A DNA stretch of 5,861 bases, taken from NCBI GenBank assembly GCA_041652255.1, contig JBAZHT010000099.1, forward strand, positions 1-5,861. Direction: 5' to 3'. The stretch's first letter is position 1. Every line of letters begins with the position of its first letter. Of the stretch, positions 1 to 5,392 are shown one piece after another. The position numbers and the translations under genes were made by a program. The notes beneath the pieces are model-generated. The model was not told the DNA's origin. It searched no databases and was given only the letters and a program-made list of their open reading frames with translations. Source of the stretch: DMER64 sp041652255. GTDB lineage: Bacteria > Bacteroidota > Bacteroidia > Bacteroidales > UBA932.

Positions 1-524
1 TGCTTATATTCTTCCTGGTAACAACCACTATGGATGTTGAAACCGGTATTCAACGCCGGCTTCCGCCTATGCCTGATGAGAATCAGCAGGCAGAAGTTGA
101 ACAGATCAACAAGAGGAATATAATGGTGGTGCTGATCAACAAAAATGACCGTTTGTTTGCAGGAGGACAGGAGACGCACATTACCATGCTAAAAGACAAA
201 GTCAAGGAATTCATTACTAATCCGGCAAATCTTCCCGATCTGCCCGAGAAACGTGAAAATAACATTGAAGGCTTTGGTCCCGTTATGGTATCCCGGGCCG
301 TTGTTTCTTTACAAAATGACCGTGGAACTTCGTACAACGCTTATATACAAGTTCAAAATGAACTGGTAAAAGCATTTAATGAATTGCGCGATGATTTTTC
401 CATGCAGCATTTTGGAAAGAAATACGACTCCCTGGATGAAGATCAGCAACGAATTGTAAGGGATGCCGTTCCCATGAATCTGTCCGAAAGGGAACCCAGA
501 GAAGTAACAACAAGAAGAAGATAG
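1..524 (+). CDS. ExbD/TolR-family biopolymer transport protein, first of a tandem pair (5' partial)
   Basis: ExbD/TolR proteins form the small subunit of inner-membrane proton channels (with ExbB/TolQ) that energise outer-membrane processes such as TonB-dependent uptake. The gene is cut by the window start. The first complete codon is at 3, and the frame is open back to the edge. It begins inside the single transmembrane helix, visible as LIFFLVTTTMDVETGI, the typical end of the ExbD helix in Bacteroidetes. The ATG at 30 is therefore internal (the M of TTTM), not the start. The N-terminal stretch carrying the proton-binding Asp lies outside the window. About 173 residues remain. They form a periplasmic domain containing VSLQNDRGTSYNAYIQVQNE, which I recall as typical of one of the two ExbD paralogues in this phylum, and a basic RRR tail. 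The stop at 522-524 is 12 bp before the next exbD-like gene, so the two are probably cotranscribed. The family call is firm; the exact transport system served is unknown. Confidence 0.9.
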   Translation, partial: LIFFLVTTTMDVETGIQRRLPPMPDENQQAEVEQINKRNIMVVLINKNDRLFAGGQETHITMLKDKVKEFITNPANLPDLPEKRENNIEGFGPVMVSRAVVSLQNDRGTSYNAYIQVQNELVKAFNELRDDFSMQHFGKKYDSLDEDQQRIVRDAVPMNLSEREPREVTTRRR

Positions 525-528
525 GAGA
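523..528 (+). promoter_or_regulatory. Shine-Dalgarno-like AGGAGA before the second exbD-like gene
   Basis: AGGAGA sits 8 bases before the ATG at 537 and overlaps the TAG stop of the preceding gene. It supports the ATG at 537 as the start. It stands out because the other fully visible starts in this window have AT-rich leaders with no such sequence, as is usual in Bacteroidetes. It suggests coupled translation of the two ExbD subunits. Confidence 0.55.
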
Positions 529-536
529 ACTTAATT

Positions 537-1016
537 ATGGCAACATTCAAAACAAAAAACAGTAAGGAGCTTAAACCTCTGAGTACCGCCTCGCTTCCCG
601 ACATCGTGTTTATGTTATTGTTCTTCTTTATGATATCCACCAGCTTTAGGCAAACCGAACGTGTTGTCAGCGTTAAGCTTCCGGAAGCAACCGAGATCGC
701 CAAACTGGACCGGAAAGACCTGGCAAGCTATATCAATATTGGCACGCCCATTCCGGCTTACCAGGGACAATACGGAACCGATGCACGTATACAGCTCAAC
801 GACTCTTTCAGCACCATAGAAGATATCCGCGACTTTATTGCAGCATCGCGCGAATCCATGCCCGAGGCTGACCGTCCTCTCATGACAGTTGCATTGAAAG
901 TTGACGAAAATGTTCGTATGGGTATAGTTACCGATGTGAAACAGGAGCTCCGTCGTACTTCTGCTTTGAAGATTATGTATTCTACACGCCGGAAAGCTGA
1001 AAACACAGATTTCTGA
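537..1016 (+). CDS. ExbD/TolR-family biopolymer transport protein, second of a tandem pair
   Basis: Complete 159-residue ExbD/TolR-like protein, a normal length for the family. It has a short cytoplasmic N-terminus rich in Lys. One transmembrane helix follows at about residues 20-37 (LPDIVFMLLFFFMISTSF), then a periplasmic domain. Asp22, at the cytoplasmic edge of the helix in the LPDIVFMLLFFF motif, matches the conserved proton-carrying Asp of the family (Asp25 in E. coli ExbD). The C-terminal part reads LKVDENVRMGIVTDVKQELR, typical of the Bacteroidetes ExbD whose folded domain ends in a conserved strand (LKIMYSTRRK). The first ExbD-like gene lies 12 bp upstream, and the two differ clearly in sequence. 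They may form a heteromeric ExbD dimer or serve different partners. An intrinsic terminator 19 bp downstream marks the operon end. The ExbB partner would be expected upstream of the window. Confidence 0.93.
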   Translation: MATFKTKNSKELKPLSTASLPDIVFMLLFFFMISTSFRQTERVVSVKLPEATEIAKLDRKDLASYINIGTPIPAYQGQYGTDARIQLNDSFSTIEDIRDFIAASRESMPEADRPLMTVALKVDENVRMGIVTDVKQELRRTSALKIMYSTRRKAENTDF

Positions 1017-1034
1017 TACGTATATACTGAAATG

Positions 1035-1067
1035 AAAAGCCGCGGTACATACTGCGGCTTTTTTTTT
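1035..1067 (+). terminator. Intrinsic (rho-independent) terminator after the exbD pair
   Basis: The left arm AAAAGCCGCGGT (1035-1046) pairs with ACTGCGGCTTTT (1051-1062), leaving a four-base loop ACAT (1047-1050). This gives a 12-bp stem with a single G-T wobble (1044:1053) and a GC-rich core. An unbroken run of nine T follows from 1059 to 1067. Position just after an operon end and immediately before a new gene fits transcription termination. This is the clearest terminator in the window. Confidence 0.92.
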
Positions 1068-1075
1068 ACCTTTGC
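1067..1075 (+). promoter_or_regulatory. Candidate Bacteroidetes -7 box for the alkaline phosphatase gene
   Basis: TACCTTTGC matches the Bacteroidetes -7 consensus TAnnTTTG exactly and lies 22 bases before the ATG at 1098. That predicts a very short leader, common in this phylum. No TTTG-type -33 element is visible at the usual 19-22 bp upstream, where the terminator stem lies instead. The promoter is therefore incomplete by consensus and less certain than the ones at 2383 and 3972. Its first T is the last T of the terminator run. Confidence 0.5.
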
Positions 1076-1097
1076 AGATAACTAAAATTTAATATAT

Positions 1098-2306
1098 ATG
1101 AAACGTTTGTTAGGCTTAGTAGCCATAGCAGCCCTGATTGGATGCCAGGAAGTTCCGCATCAGGCAAAGTATGTTTTTTTATTTATTGGGGATGGTATGG
1201 GCCTGGCCCAGGTTGCAGCCGCCGAAGCCTATCTGGCAAATAATAACGATGAAATAGGATCGAACGCTTTGAATTTCTCACAGTTCCCTGTACTTGGGAC
1301 TGCAACCACTTATAGTGCAAGTAATTGGATCACTTGTTCTTCTGCATCAGGGACAGCACTGGCTACCGGGACCAAAACAACAAACGGCATGCTGGGTGTT
1401 ACTCCGGATACAGTCGCACTCAAGGCCATAACTTATAAAATCCAGGAAGCCGGTTATAAAGTCGGGGTTTCATCAACGGTTACGCTGGATCATGCCACAC
1501 CCGCTGCTTTTTATGCTCATGCTGCTTCCAGAAATGATTACTATACCATTGCCACGCAGTTGCCTGCAACCGGTTTTGATTTTTTTGGCGGCGGCGGTTT
1601 TATTCTGCCTGAAGGTTGGAGAAAAGACCAGGTTCCCGTCACAGACCTGATAGAACAGGCAGGTTATACCATAGCTTACGGTATGGCTGATTTCCGTCAA
1701 AAGTCGACTTCCGGTAAGGTAGTTTTGCTCCAAGAAGAAACAAGGGATTTCATGGGCGCATTGCCCTACGCCATAGACCGCAAAGATGGAGATATGACTC
1801 ATGCCGACATTGTACAAGCTGCCATAGAATTCCTGGAAAATGAAAAAGGATTTTTCCTTATGAGCGAAAGCGGTCGAATTGACTGGGCGTGTCATTCCAA
1901 TGATGGAAAGACATCAATCCTGGAAACCCTGGATCTGCACCAGGCTGTTCAGGTAGCCATTGAATTTGCCCAAAAACATCCGGAAGAAACACTGATTGTT
2001 GTGACTGCAGATCACGAAACCGGCGGAATGGCTCTGGGCTGGGAAAGTCAGTACAACATGTTCTTTGATCAGCTGAATGAACAAAAGGCATCCAAAGACA
2101 TTATGCTGGAGTCCGGAGATGATAAAGCCGGAGAAAAGGTTGCAGAGATCAACCGCAGAGCCCGGATAGGATGGACAACCTCAGCTCATACAGGAATTCC
2201 CGTTCCTGTTTATGCCATGGGAACCAACAGTGAGCTTTTCGCAGGCAGAATGGATAACACGGATATACCCAAAAAGATCTGTGAAGCAATGGGAGTGGCT
2301 TTTTAA
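1098..2306 (+). CDS. Alkaline phosphatase, lipoprotein, PhoA superfamily H/W type
   Basis: Hydrolyses phosphate monoesters outside the cytoplasm. The 402-residue protein starts with a lipoprotein signal (positively charged MKR, hydrophobic stretch, lipobox LIGC with Cys16), so it is probably membrane-anchored. Metal and catalytic residues of the family are visible: Asp32 in FIGDGMG (E. coli Asp51), predicted nucleophile Ser81 in TCSSASGTALATG (Ser102), Thr134 and Arg145 (Thr155, Arg166), Glu257, Asp262 and His266 in SESGRIDWACH (Glu322, Asp327, His331), Asp305-His306 in TADHETGG (Asp369-His370), and His364 (His412). His132 and Trp263 stand where E. coli has Asp153 and Lys328, as in TAB5-like bacterial enzymes. 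One oddity is that Cys80 replaces the Asp beside the nucleophile (E. coli Asp101). The protein is shorter than E. coli PhoA (471), lacking some insertions. It is preceded by a terminator and its own possible -7 box, so it is probably monocistronic. No Pho box was recognised. The start ATG has the AT-rich leader AAATTTAATATAT and directly precedes the signal peptide. Confidence 0.93.
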   Translation: MKRLLGLVAIAALIGCQEVPHQAKYVFLFIGDGMGLAQVAAAEAYLANNNDEIGSNALNFSQFPVLGTATTYSASNWITCSSASGTALATGTKTTNGMLGVTPDTVALKAITYKIQEAGYKVGVSSTVTLDHATPAAFYAHAASRNDYYTIATQLPATGFDFFGGGGFILPEGWRKDQVPVTDLIEQAGYTIAYGMADFRQKSTSGKVVLLQEETRDFMGALPYAIDRKDGDMTHADIVQAAIEFLENEKGFFLMSESGRIDWACHSNDGKTSILETLDLHQAVQVAIEFAQKHPEETLIVVTADHETGGMALGWESQYNMFFDQLNEQKASKDIMLESGDDKAGEKVAEINRRARIGWTTSAHTGIPVPVYAMGTNSELFAGRMDNTDIPKKICEAMGVAF

Positions 2307-2358
2307 CCCTTTAAACAATGCATTCACCGGGTCTATTCCCCGTTTTGGTCGATTTCCT

Positions 2359-2391
2359 GTTGTAGAGAGAGAGGTCTGCAATTACTTTTGC
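2359..2391 (+). promoter_or_regulatory. Candidate Bacteroidetes promoter for the LiaF-like/LytTR pair
   Basis: The -7 box TACTTTTGC at 2383-2391 matches TAnnTTTG exactly. GTTG at 2359-2362, 20 bp upstream, is a one-mismatch -33 element (consensus TTTG). Transcription would begin only some 15-20 bases before the ATG at 2414. The -7 box is embedded in an inverted repeat (2376-2393), which could be an operator. Confidence 0.6.
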
Positions 2392-2393
2392 AG
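2376..2393 (+). repeat. Inverted repeat overlapping the -7 box of the LiaF-like/LytTR unit
   Basis: CTGCAA (2376-2381) and TTGCAG (2388-2393) are perfect reverse complements separated by TTACTT. The right arm contains the end of the -7 box. It could be a regulator-binding palindrome. The TTGCA half may also simply follow from the -7 consensus, with only the left arm being coincidental. Confidence 0.4.
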
Positions 2394-2413
2394 CAAATCT
2401 TAATAGTATCATT

Positions 2414-3208
2414 ATGGAAATCTTAGACAAACAGGAACAGGAAGTTCAAAGAAAGCCGGAACGGCGAAATCATCCTGCCGGGGGTATAATCATAGGCCTG
2501 GTCATGATATTTGCCGGTGTCATTCTGATCTTTTCCAATGCCGGGTGGATCCCTTATGCGGTCAGAAAAATATTGCTTTCGTGGCAAATGCTTCTCATTG
2601 TTTTGGGGATTGTTTCGCTGGCAAGAAAACAGACCATTCAGGGTGTTATTTTATTGGTAATTGGAGTTGTGTTCATACTACCCAGGATAGGCGCCCTGAA
2701 TATCCTTCCCGGATTTGAATGGTTTTCCCATTTGAGCTGGGGGAATTTATGGCCTTTGATCCTGGTAGGGATAGGTATCCTGGTGTTTACAAAATCCCGG
2801 CAACGCGAATTCACTCCAATACACCACAGGCACTATAACAGGGATCGTTATTCCGGAAAAAGCAGTTCCAATGAAAGCGGATATGTAAATTATTCCATGG
2901 TTTTCAGCGGATCAGAACATGTGTTCATGGAACCTGTTTTCCGGGGAGGTGCCATAGAAAGTGTTTTTGGAGGCATGACATTAGATCTTAGAAGGACGGA
3001 TTTGCCGGAAGGCATTTCCTATTTAAAGATATCTTCGGTATTCGGAGGCACCACACTACTCATTCCTGCCGACTGGAATGTAGAAATCCGTACCGATGCG
3101 GTTTTTGGTGGATTCAAGGACAACCGTCCTGTGATCAATAATTCAGAGAACAGTTCCAGGTTAATAATTGAAGCTGAATGTGTCTTTGGAGGTGGAGAAA
3201 TTAAGTAA
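2414..3208 (+). CDS. Four-helix membrane protein with LiaF-like C-terminal domain
   Basis: 264-residue protein of the LiaI/LiaF-like (DUF5668-type) class. A charged cytoplasmic N-terminus (1-20) precedes four predicted transmembrane segments at about 23-41, 54-70, 74-92 and 112-126. A basic, His-rich linker (HHRHYNRDR, 137-145) follows, then a soluble domain. That domain repeats VFGG at 184-187, 209-212, 230-233 and 257-260, with related VFSG at 163-166 and VFRGG at 175-179, spaced roughly 12-27 residues. This looks like the beta-stranded LiaF C-terminal (cell wall-active antibiotic response) fold. In Firmicutes LiaF restrains the LiaRS envelope-stress two-component system; here no kinase is adjacent. 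Instead the gene overlaps a membrane-bound LytTR regulator, which suggests a sensing or restraining role for that protein (inference). The start ATG at 2414 fits the promoter just upstream. The family resemblance is good; the function is unproven. Confidence 0.85.
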   Translation: MEILDKQEQEVQRKPERRNHPAGGIIIGLVMIFAGVILIFSNAGWIPYAVRKILLSWQMLLIVLGIVSLARKQTIQGVILLVIGVVFILPRIGALNILPGFEWFSHLSWGNLWPLILVGIGILVFTKSRQREFTPIHHRHYNRDRYSGKSSSNESGYVNYSMVFSGSEHVFMEPVFRGGAIESVFGGMTLDLRRTDLPEGISYLKISSVFGGTTLLIPADWNVEIRTDAVFGGFKDNRPVINNSENSSRLIIEAECVFGGGEIK

Positions 3209-3950
3209 ATATCAATGGACAGCCTGTATAGGGTTTATCCTGGCCACTTCGTTCCTTTATGCCTTTCTTACGGGCTCTTTAGTGTCTCTTGGATGGAAAG
3301 AATACCTTGTCGACACCCTGGTTATTACAGGCTGTATATTGTTCTTTGTTTTTTTTCTGCAAAAAATGCACGTATACGGCATGCCCGTGTATGTGCAGAT
3401 CATGATATTCTTCATCGCAATATGCGGTCTGCCGGTGTTGGCTATGTACCTTTATTTGCCTCATGAACGTTTTCTTCTTTTTAATGAAGCCATTCCTTTA
3501 CGAGTATTTGTAGGCATCCTGCTCACCGTAATTTTCTTTTGCTGGAGAAAAACACGCATTCCCGCAGAACTCCCGGAAGAAACGGCTCAGGAGAGAAAAA
3601 ACGGGATTTCATCTTCCGGGAATTATGCAGATAAAATTACAGTCAGAGCCGGTAACGGGATCAAGGTGATCCCTGTGGAGGATCTTCTGTTCATTGAGGC
3701 CGACGGGGATTACATTTCACTTGTGACCGATAACGGATCCTGGCTGAAAGAAGAAACCATGAAACATGTACAGGAGAGCCTGTCTCCTTCCCTTTTTGTG
3801 AGAATTCACCGCTCTTTCATTGTAAATGTTGCCAAAATTAACCGTATTGAACGCTACGGACAACAACAGCTTATTATTCTGAATAACGGCAAATCCATTC
3901 GGATAAGCGCTTCTGGTTACAGAACGCTTAAGGAAACCTTACGGTTTTGA
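3192..3950 (+). CDS. Membrane-anchored LytTR-family transcriptional regulator
   Basis: Predicted 252-residue DNA-binding regulator, numbered from GTG 3192. Four hydrophobic helices (about 9-30, 39-56, 66-87, 102-118) are followed by a hydrophilic linker. A C-terminal LytTR domain lies at about 148-250, shown by VRAGNGIKVIPVEDLLFIEA, then DGDYISLVT, then FVRIHRSFIVNVAKI (202-216). There is no receiver domain, so it is not a classical AgrA/LytR response regulator; the signal probably comes through the membrane part. The start is uncertain. The frame has no ATG before residue 59, well after the first helix, so a GTG or TTG must be used. GTG 3192 gives a natural MEKLSKYQW N-terminus; GTG 3180, TTG 3186 and TTG 3168 are alternatives. 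All of these overlap the end of the LiaF-like gene (17-41 bp), implying translational coupling. Target genes are unknown; autoregulation is plausible. Downstream, its stop overlaps the -33 box of the ahcY promoter. Confidence 0.88.
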   Translation: MEKLSKYQWTACIGFILATSFLYAFLTGSLVSLGWKEYLVDTLVITGCILFFVFFLQKMHVYGMPVYVQIMIFFIAICGLPVLAMYLYLPHERFLLFNEAIPLRVFVGILLTVIFFCWRKTRIPAELPEETAQERKNGISSSGNYADKITVRAGNGIKVIPVEDLLFIEADGDYISLVTDNGSWLKEETMKHVQESLSPSLFVRIHRSFIVNVAKINRIERYGQQQLIILNNGKSIRISASGYRTLKETLRF

Positions 3951-3980
3951 GACCTGATTTTGTTTTTTGCTTACCTTTGC
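3946..3980 (+). promoter_or_regulatory. Candidate Bacteroidetes promoter for ahcY-asnS
   Basis: TTTG at 3946-3949 (-33) and TACCTTTGC at 3972-3980 (-7, exact TAnnTTTG match) are 22 bp apart, close to the usual spacing. The -33 box overlaps the stop codon of the LytTR gene. The -7 box lies 12 bases before the ATG at 3993, so the leader must be very short or nearly absent. This argues against a TTG start at 3960, which would lie upstream of the promoter core. It also leaves no room for a riboswitch. Confidence 0.65.
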
Positions 3981-3986
3981 AAAAAA
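3963..3986 (+). repeat. Inverted repeat flanking the ahcY -7 box
   Basis: TTTTTTGC (3963-3970) and GCAAAAAA (3979-3986) are perfect reverse complements around the eight-base centre TTACCTTT, which holds most of the -7 box. AT-rich arms make a coincidence plausible, but it mirrors the arrangement at 2376-2393. It could be an operator. A role as a bidirectional terminator for the LytTR gene is less likely, because the stem is mostly A-T. Confidence 0.4.
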
Positions 3987-3992
3987 ATAGAA

Positions 3993-5387
3993 ATGGATTA
4001 CAAGATAAAAGATCCCGGACTGGCTGCATTCGGAAGGAAAGAAATTGAGCTGGCAGAAAGGGAAATGCCAGGACTGATGGCCTTACGCGAGCGATACACT
4101 CAGGAAAAACCGTTGAGGGGCGCCCGTATAACAGGAAGTCTCCATATGACCGTACAGACTGCCGTACTCATTGAAACACTAAAAGTACTCGGGGCTGATG
4201 TAAGGTGGGCTTCCTGCAATATTTTTTCAACTCAGGATCATGCTGCAGCAGCCATGGCAGAAGCCGGTGTTCCCGTTTTTGCATGGAAAGGTGAAACGCT
4301 TGAGGAATACTGGTGGAGTACTTTGCAGGCACTGTCATTTCCAAATGAAGCAGGACCTCACATGATAGTAGATGATGGCGGTGATGCCACGCTGCTGATC
4401 CATAAAGGCGTGCTGGCTGAAAAAGACAGTGCCATCCTTGATACCATGAACGGAAGCACTGAAGAAAAAGTAATTGCAACCCTCCTGAGAAAAACACTCA
4501 AGGAAAGGCCCGGAATGTGGGCCCGTATGGCCGAAGGCATGAAAGGAGTCAGTGAAGAAACAACTACCGGAGTTCACCGCCTTTACCAGATGTTTGACAA
4601 AGGAGAACTCCTGTTCCCGGCAATTAACGTGAACGATTCGGTTACAAAATCAAAATTCGACAACCTGTATGGATGTCATGAATCACTGGCAGACGGTATC
4701 AAACGGGCCACCGATGTTATGATCGCAGGAAAAGTTGTTGTAGTATGCGGCTACGGGGATGTAGGAAAAGGATGTGCCAGAAGTTTGCGTTCTTACGGAG
4801 CACGCGTTCTGGTTACCGAGATAGATCCTATCTGTGCCCTTCAGGCATCAGTTGAAGGGTTTGAGGTTCGCCCCCTGGAAGACTGTCTGGAAGAGGCCCG
4901 TATCTTCGTTACGGCAACGGGCAATTGTGACGTCATCCGTATAGAACATATGGAGAAAATGAGGGATCATGCCATCGTATGCAACATTGGACACTTTGAC
5001 AATGAAATACAAGTGGATGCCCTTACGAATTTCCCGGGCATCATAAAAGAGAACATCAAACCTCAGGTAGACAAATTTTCTTTTCCGGACGGTCACGCTA
5101 TCATTCTGCTTGCTGAAGGACGCCTGGTTAACCTGGGATGTGCCACGGGACATTCATCATTTGTCATGAGCAATTCTTTCTCAAACCAGGTCCTGGCACA
5201 GATCAGTCTATGGAATACAGATTATGAATTGGGAGTCTATCAGTTGCCCAAACATCTGGATGAAGAGGTAGCACGTCTGCACCTGGATTACCTGGGAGCC
5301 AAGCTAACCCGCATGACACAAAAACAGGCTGACTACATAGGATTTTCCATTGAAGGCCCTTATAAACCGGACTATTACAGATATTAA
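3993..5387 (+). CDS. ahcY: Adenosylhomocysteinase (S-adenosyl-L-homocysteine hydrolase)
   Basis: NAD-dependent cytosolic enzyme that reversibly splits S-adenosylhomocysteine into adenosine and homocysteine, relieving product inhibition of methyltransferases. The 464-residue protein is complete. Visible motifs: GSLHMTVQTAVLIETL with His51, NIFSTQDHAAAA (76-87), VDDGGDATLLIH (126-137), EETTTGVHRL (188-197), NVNDSVTKSKFDNLYGC (212-228) with Lys219, Asp223, Asn224 and Cys228, and the NAD-binding GYGDVGKG (253-260). Glu276 in VTEIDP would bind the NAD ribose. NIGHFDNEI (331-339) and the closing KPDYYRY, whose Lys and Tyr reach the NAD of the partner subunit, follow. It is longer than the human enzyme (432), consistent with the insertion of about 40 residues common in bacterial and plant forms, including the EYWW region (105-108). 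ATG 3993 is chosen over an in-frame TTG at 3960 because the promoter core lies between them and MDYKIKDP is a typical start. asnS follows after 5 bp. Confidence 0.97.
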   Translation: MDYKIKDPGLAAFGRKEIELAEREMPGLMALRERYTQEKPLRGARITGSLHMTVQTAVLIETLKVLGADVRWASCNIFSTQDHAAAAMAEAGVPVFAWKGETLEEYWWSTLQALSFPNEAGPHMIVDDGGDATLLIHKGVLAEKDSAILDTMNGSTEEKVIATLLRKTLKERPGMWARMAEGMKGVSEETTTGVHRLYQMFDKGELLFPAINVNDSVTKSKFDNLYGCHESLADGIKRATDVMIAGKVVVVCGYGDVGKGCARSLRSYGARVLVTEIDPICALQASVEGFEVRPLEDCLEEARIFVTATGNCDVIRIEHMEKMRDHAIVCNIGHFDNEIQVDALTNFPGIIKENIKPQVDKFSFPDGHAIILLAEGRLVNLGCATGHSSFVMSNSFSNQVLAQISLWNTDYELGVYQLPKHLDEEVARLHLDYLGAKLTRMTQKQADYIGFSIEGPYKPDYYRY

Positions 5388-5392
5388 CCATT

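Larger units (their letters stand above)
2307..2413 (+). other. Intergenic gap between phosphatase and LiaF-like gene
   Basis: This 107-bp gap holds a candidate promoter and inverted repeat near its 3' end (listed separately). It also holds a short hairpin, CGGG (2328-2331) with CCCG (2339-2342), followed by TTTT. The hairpin has only four pairs and a seven-base loop, so it is at best a weak terminator for the phosphatase gene. No small gene or RNA was recognised. Confidence 0.5.

Noticed and set aside
1473..1895. A 140-codon open frame on the - strand inside the phosphatase gene
   Set aside because: It lies fully antisense to a gene whose catalytic motifs span the same bases, its translation shows no recognisable domain, and no promoter box faces it.
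2328..2346. Hairpin CGGG/CCCG followed by TTTT as a terminator for the phosphatase gene
   Set aside because: Four base pairs with a seven-base loop and only four T are too weak compared with the terminator at 1035-1067; it is mentioned only in the gap description.
2340..2364. Two GTT-containing stretches upstream of the LiaF-like gene as a LytTR-binding direct repeat
   Set aside because: They fit the known LytTR half-site pattern poorly, and their 17-bp spacing does not match the usual spacing of about 21-22 bp.
2212..2403. Short + strand open frame overlapping the phosphatase 3' end
   Set aside because: It starts inside the phosphatase coding sequence, runs through the promoter region and has no family resemblance.
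3215..3466. ATG-started open frame at 3215 as an alternative downstream gene or a sign of frameshift in the LytTR gene
   Set aside because: The neighbouring frame encodes four clean membrane helices continuous with the LytTR domain, so no frameshift is needed; the 3215 frame gives no recognisable protein.
3960..3992. TTG 3960 as the ahcY start, adding 11 residues
   Set aside because: The extension (MFFAYLCKKIE) is not typical of SAH hydrolases and is encoded by the promoter's -7 region; ATG 3993 gives the usual N-terminus.
3951..3992. SAH or SAM riboswitch upstream of ahcY
   Set aside because: The predicted transcription start leaves almost no leader, and the sequence is a T/A-rich stretch without the needed structure.
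4168..4577. Three overlapping - strand open frames within ahcY
   Set aside because: They are shadows of a highly conserved gene with no sign of an independent start signal.
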